Source: DATBIO01 sp036556965 (lineage in GTDB: Bacteria > Acidobacteriota > Vicinamibacteria > Fen-336). Taken from it: a DNA stretch of 17,532 bases. The notes under the pieces are model-generated. The model did no database searches. It was not told the origin of the DNA and saw nothing but the letters and a program-made list of their open reading frames with translations. A program made the position numbers and the translations under genes. The number at the start of each line of letters is the position of its first letter. Position 1 is the first letter of the stretch. Below are positions 14,474 to 17,532 of the stretch, piece by piece. The stretch spans positions 1-17,532 of the forward strand of contig DATBIO010000285.1 of NCBI GenBank assembly GCA_036556965.1, in the 5' to 3' direction.

Positions 14474-14483
14474 GAAGGCGTCA

Positions 14484-15731
14484 CTACTTCTGCCGGCTGT
14501 CGATCACCTGGCCGGGGTTCTTGGGCGGCTCCGTGGCCGCCGTCTTCTGGTGCTCCGCGAAGGCCTCGCGCAGCTTCGCCACCGCCACCGCCTTCTCCTC
14601 GGGGCTGAGCACGATCTGGCGGGAGAGCACGACCTGCATGGTGCCGGTGGGCTTGTCGATGAAGTCGTCCAGGGTGCGGCCGAACCGGGTCTGGACGTCG
14701 TCGACGGCGGTGGAGAGGTCGGGCCCGATCTGGGCCGGGCTCTTCACGCCGTAGACGGAGATGGAGTGGCACACGAAGCAGCCCGTCTTCACGAACCAGG
14801 CGCCTGGCCCCTCCCGCATCTGGCGGTCCTGCTCCTTCTCCTCCGCCGTCTGGGGGTCGGTCCGGGGCACGCCGGGCACGAGGGCGGCGGGGACGGGCGC
14901 CTTGCGCCAGGAGCGGACGAGCATGGAGAGGGCCTGCGCGTCCTTGGTCGTGAAGTGGAAGTTCGGCATCACGGTGTCCTGCACCAGGGCGCGCGGGTCC
15001 TTGAAGTGCGCCACGTGCCAGGCGAAGCTCGTCTTCTGCCCGGAGAGCCGGCCGTACTCGTACTGCTCCGCCGGCTTGTCGCCCACGTTGGTGAGGTCGG
15101 GGCCGATGGTGCCGCCGCGTCCGTTGATCACGTGGCAGGCGCGGCAGCCCTTTTCCTGCACCAGCTTCTTGGCGTGGTTGATGAACTCGGCGCCCCTCGT
15201 CTCGCGGTCGTAGCGGTGGCAGACGTTGCAGTTCGACTGCATGAGGGCGGCCTTGTTCTCGACGATGGAGTAGGCCTCGCCCATCCCCTTGCCCAGGAGG
15301 GGGTCCTCCCAGAAGGGGACGGCCCCGTGCGCCGGCTCCATGTCCACCGCCCAGCCCTGGCCCCCGTGGCACGAGGTGCAGCCGTAGACCTCGGGCGGAT
15401 GGCTGCGCAGTATCTCCGGGGGATGGGTCTTGAACGGGTGCTCGGCGGACTCGAAGCCCTTCCAGCTGGTGGCCTGGTGGCAGGTCACGCAGCGGTCGGC
15501 GCGGCCCATCGAGGAGACCCAGACCTGCTGCATCCCCGAGGGGACGGTCGCGCCCTTCTCCGCGCCGTACGTCTCGGCCACCAGCTGCCGGAACTGCGCC
15601 TGGTACCAGCGCCACTCGTGCTCGCGGTCGTTGCGCAGGAAGAGGACGGTGGCGGCCACCAGGACGAGGCCGATCACGGCCAGGACGGGCCGGTCGAGCC
15701 GCGGGTAGGGCGAATCCGTGCGCTTCTCCAT
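14484..15731 (-). CDS. Membrane-anchored pentahaem cytochrome c, predicted electron donor to NosZ
   Basis: The 415-aa protein has an N-terminal transmembrane anchor (about 14-32) and five CxxCH haem c sites: CVTCH (81-85), CTSCH (118-122), CNVCH (168-172), CRACH (196-200) and CFVCH (318-322). A long spacer without a CxxCH site (201-317) contains MPNF (Met256), a possible axial ligand of a class I-like domain; IGPDLT (209) and IGPDLS (335) after haems 4 and 5 are typical cytochrome c sequences. The soluble part is expected in the periplasm. It lies between the cytochrome b gene and nosZ, so it probably carries electrons from the Rieske/cytochrome b complex to the NosZ CuA centre. GAGGA lies 11 nt before the ATG, and its stop is 19 bp before nosZ. 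It is not a recognised NosC or NrfH/NapC-type family by eye. Confidence 0.92.
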   Translation of the reverse strand: MEKRTDSPYPRLDRPVLAVIGLVLVAATVLFLRNDREHEWRWYQAQFRQLVAETYGAEKGATVPSGMQQVWVSSMGRADRCVTCHQATSWKGFESAEHPFKTHPPEILRSHPPEVYGCTSCHGGQGWAVDMEPAHGAVPFWEDPLLGKGMGEAYSIVENKAALMQSNCNVCHRYDRETRGAEFINHAKKLVQEKGCRACHVINGRGGTIGPDLTNVGDKPAEQYEYGRLSGQKTSFAWHVAHFKDPRALVQDTVMPNFHFTTKDAQALSMLVRSWRKAPVPAALVPGVPRTDPQTAEEKEQDRQMREGPGAWFVKTGCFVCHSISVYGVKSPAQIGPDLSTAVDDVQTRFGRTLDDFIDKPTGTMQVVLSRQIVLSPEEKAVAVAKLREAFAEHQKTAATEPPKNPGQVIDSRQK

Positions 15732-15826
15732 CAGCGTTCGCGTCCTCGGCCGCGGTTCATGGGGAGGACGCCGCGGGGGAGGGGACTCCCCCCCGGCGGA
15801 GCGGAGACGCGGCCGGCGGGTCTCAT
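15731..15826 (-). CDS. Possible 31-aa small ORF between cytochrome b and cytochrome c genes
   Basis: The ATG at 15826 lies 2 nt after the cytochrome b stop, and the TGA at 15731-15733 overlaps the next ATG as TGATG, so the frame almost exactly fills the 97-bp gap. The peptide is Arg/Pro/Gly-rich (8 Arg) and resembles no known family. Chance openness in GC-rich DNA is a serious alternative. It could serve as a translational relay. Confidence 0.25.
   Translation of the reverse strand: MRPAGRVSAPPGGSPLPRGVLPMNRGRGRER
15775..15792 (-). repeat. Compact GC hairpin in the cytochrome b - cytochrome c gap
   Basis: GGGGGAG (15775-15781) and CTCCCCC (15786-15792) form an exact 7-bp stem with a 4-nt loop. 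No T-run follows on the transcribed strand, so full termination is not expected; message stabilisation or attenuation is possible. It lies inside the possible 31-aa frame. Confidence 0.45.
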
Positions 15827-15828
15827 GC

Positions 15829-17178
15829 TCAGATCCTCGTGGGCAGCTCGGGCCACGGCTGCCAGGGCCAGAAGAACTGCCAGGACGGGCCGCGCAGGAA
15901 CGTGCCGACGATGGTGAGGCCCACCACCACCAGCACGATCAGCAGGAAGACGGCGTTCTGCCGGCGGCGGCTGCCGTGGAACCACACGCCCGCGGCGTCC
16001 GCCCCGGAGCGGTCGAGCCAGGGCCACGCCGTGAGGAGCCCGATGAGCAGGCCCGGGAGGATCACGCCGCCCAGGAAGGCGCCGTTGACCGTGAAGCCGA
16101 AGACCGTGAAGGTCGTGTCGGTCACGATCTCCTGCAGCCAGAGGAAGTACCAGGGCGCCTTGGCCGGGTTCGGGGTGACGAGGGGGTTCGCCGGCTCCTC
16201 GAGGGGGGACCGGATGAGCGACGCCAGCACGCTGATGACGGCGAAGGTGCCCAGGACCGCCACCGCCGCCCGCCGCACGAGGTCCGGCACGGCGTTCACG
16301 GTCAGGTCGCGCGCCTCCAGGCTGGCCGTCCGGATGGTGGGCGCCGTGCCGCGCGCCACCCCCAGCAAGGTGTAGGTCTTGGTGCGGACGGGCTCGTCCG
16401 CGGCCTTCTCCCGCAGGCTGGCCACGCGGTCCGCGCGGGCCAGGCCCCCGTCCTTGCGCACGCGCCACATGTGGTAGGCGAACAGCGCTCCCAGCGCGGC
16501 GGGGAGGAAGATGACGTGCAGCGCGTAGAAGCGGATCAGCGTCGGCTGGTCGATGTTGCGCCCGCCGATCAGGAGCTCCCGCACCTGCGCCCCCACCCAG
16601 GGGATGGAGGCGGCGATGTTGGTGCCGACCGTCACCGCCCAGTAGGCGAGCTGGTCCCAGGGCAGGAGGTAGCCCGTGAAGGAGAGGAAGAGGGTCAGCA
16701 GCAGCATGGCCACGCCGATCACCCAGTTCCACGCGCGCCGCTGGCCGCGGCCGGCGCCGTCCTTGTAGGCGCCGGTCAGGAACACCCGGACCAGGTGGAG
16801 GAACACGGCCGCCACCATGAGGTGCGCCGACAGCCGGTGCACGGACCGGATCCAGGAGCCGAAGGTCACCACCCACTCGATGTCCTTGACGGTGGCGTAG
16901 GCCCGCTCCACCGAGGGCACGTAGAGGAACATGAGGGGCAGCCCGGAGACGACGAGGAGCAGGAAGAGGGCGGCGCTGATCGTTCCCAGCCAGTAGGAAT
17001 AGGTCCAGTCGAGGGACGGCTTGAACACCTTGGCCGGGAACCAGTGCAGGGCGAAGTTCGACACGATGGCGTCGCCGGCCTCGCGGTCGGAGCGGGGCTG
17101 GAAGCTCCAGAGCCGCCTGGGGTGCACGCCGGGAGCGCTGGTCGGCGCCGCGGAACCGGTCTTGGCAGCGGTGGCCAT
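15829..17178 (-). CDS. b6-type cytochrome b of a Rieske/cytochrome b (quinol-oxidising) complex
   Basis: The 449-aa inner-membrane protein starts at an ATG with AGGGAGGA 4 nt upstream. Haem b ligands are His114/His128 (spacing 14) and His221/His236 (spacing 15); the 14/15 pattern is that of cytochrome b6 rather than bc1 (14/14). GYLLPWDQLAYWA (169-181) is also b6-like. The cysteine that binds haem c-n in b6 is absent (Tyr62 region). A C-terminal part (about 295-449) with further helices corresponds to subunit IV fused on. The Qo motif PEWY appears as APWY (341-344). With the Rieske gene 11 bp upstream and the pentahaem cytochrome gene downstream it should pass electrons from quinol toward NosZ, conserving energy at the membrane. 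Confidence 0.93.
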   Translation of the reverse strand: MATAAKTGSAAPTSAPGVHPRRLWSFQPRSDREAGDAIVSNFALHWFPAKVFKPSLDWTYSYWLGTISAALFLLLVVSGLPLMFLYVPSVERAYATVKDIEWVVTFGSWIRSVHRLSAHLMVAAVFLHLVRVFLTGAYKDGAGRGQRRAWNWVIGVAMLLLTLFLSFTGYLLPWDQLAYWAVTVGTNIAASIPWVGAQVRELLIGGRNIDQPTLIRFYALHVIFLPAALGALFAYHMWRVRKDGGLARADRVASLREKAADEPVRTKTYTLLGVARGTAPTIRTASLEARDLTVNAVPDLVRRAAVAVLGTFAVISVLASLIRSPLEEPANPLVTPNPAKAPWYFLWLQEIVTDTTFTVFGFTVNGAFLGGVILPGLLIGLLTAWPWLDRSGADAAGVWFHGSRRRQNAVFLLIVLVVVGLTIVGTFLRGPSWQFFWPWQPWPELPTRI

Positions 17179-17189
17179 CTCGTCCTCCC

Positions 17190-17532
17190 TCAGGCCGTGG
17201 TGAGGCGGAAGTCGCGGCCGACCTCCTGCGCGAGGTCGACCACGAGCTGGCCGTCGTCGGGGGAGACGCTCAGGTGGAACCAGGCCAGCGGCCGCGGGGC
17301 GGGGCCGGAGACGACCTTGCCGTCGCCGCCGTACTTGGAGCCGTGGCACGGGCAGGCGAAGCGGTGGGTGACGCGCAGGGGTGCGCCTCCCACCTCCGCC
17401 GTCTCCGGCTGCGGGAGCGCCTCCGCCCGGACCGTGCAGCCGAGGTGGGTGCACACGGCGGACACCGCGTGGAAGACCTTGCCCTCGCGGAACACGAAGA
17501 GCCGCTGCTCGGGCAGGAACTTCATGCCGTCG
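17190..17532 (-). CDS. Rieske 2Fe-2S protein, partial (N-terminus beyond the right edge)
   Basis: The visible 114 codons hold the cluster-binding part: CTHLGC and CPCHGS, giving two Cys and two His ligands plus the disulphide cysteines of true Rieske proteins. The frame is open to the window edge; the internal ATG at 17525 sits well inside the family fold, and the N-terminal membrane anchor expected for this family must lie outside. It takes electrons from quinol bound to the cytochrome b encoded 11 bp downstream and is expected to face the periplasm. Co-transcribed with the nos genes. Confidence 0.93.
   Translation of the reverse strand, partial: DGMKFLPEQRLFVFREGKVFHAVSAVCTHLGCTVRAEALPQPETAEVGGAPLRVTHRFACPCHGSKYGGDGKVVSGPAPRPLAWFHLSVSPDDGQLVVDLAQEVGRDFRLTTA

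Noticed and set aside
14466..14479. Hairpin hiding the nosZ ribosome site.
   Set aside because: Only a 4-bp stem with a 6-nt loop; too weak to claim regulation.
11501..14608. Very long plus-strand open frame (over 1000 codons) antisense to nosD, nosB and nosZ.
   Set aside because: It is the mirror of real genes in GC-rich DNA: the translation is low-complexity (rich in Val, Leu, Gly, Glu, His), shows no domain, and crosses several well-supported opposite-strand genes.
1..17532. CRISPR arrays, insertion sequences, tRNA or rRNA genes, phage or toxin-antitoxin genes.
   Set aside because: No regularly spaced direct repeats, transposase or integrase motifs, tRNA-like cloverleaf or rRNA sequence was recognised on either strand by reading; a tool-based scan was not possible.

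Overview
The window is very GC-rich (roughly 70% or more by eye), densely coded DNA from a Gram-negative-type bacterium: a protein with outer-membrane porin character, Sec-type export signals, a lipoprotein and a periplasmic respiratory chain are all present. The gene content (a clade II 'atypical' nosZ followed by nosB, nosD, nosF, nosL and nosY, preceded by Rieske, cytochrome b and multihaem cytochrome c genes) together with the base composition suggests a soil or sediment lineage such as Anaeromyxobacter/Myxococcota, with Gemmatimonadota as an alternative. No rRNA or taxonomic marker is present, so this placement is inference.

Left part (1-3264, plus strand): a compact chromate-resistance operon. 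An AT-rich, palindrome-rich stretch at the left edge leads into chrB (chromate-sensing regulator), an ornithine cyclodeaminase/mu-crystallin family oxidoreductase overlapping chrB by 4 bp, and chrA (two-domain chromate efflux transporter). A 33-codon frame fills the gap between the oxidoreductase and chrA and overlaps both neighbours.

Right part (3310-17532, minus strand, read right to left): one long nitrous oxide respiration operon that enters from beyond the right edge. Order of transcription: Rieske Fe-S protein (5' end cut off), b6-type cytochrome b, membrane-anchored pentahaem cytochrome c, NosZ, NosB, NosD, NosF, NosL, NosY, a secreted FAS1 (fasciclin) protein, a membrane-anchored SUMF1-fold protein, a 12-helix haem-copper-oxidase/NnrS-like membrane protein, a Crp/Fnr-type regulator, and a predicted outer-membrane beta-barrel protein. 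Gaps are mostly 0-26 bp with several ATGA/GTGA overlaps. The two larger gaps (72 bp after nosZ, 97 bp after cytochrome b) each hold an inverted repeat.

Proposed working: quinol is oxidised by the Rieske/cytochrome b pair, electrons pass through the pentahaem cytochrome to the CuA site of periplasmic NosZ, and N2O is reduced to N2 at CuZ. NosD, NosF and NosY form the ABC-type complex and NosL the copper chaperone that mature CuZ. The distal genes (FAS1, SUMF1-like, 12-TM protein, Crp/Fnr, porin-like) have no established role in nos systems and are the most interesting part of the window. The two operons converge at 3265-3309. No tRNA, rRNA, CRISPR array, insertion sequence or phage gene was seen.
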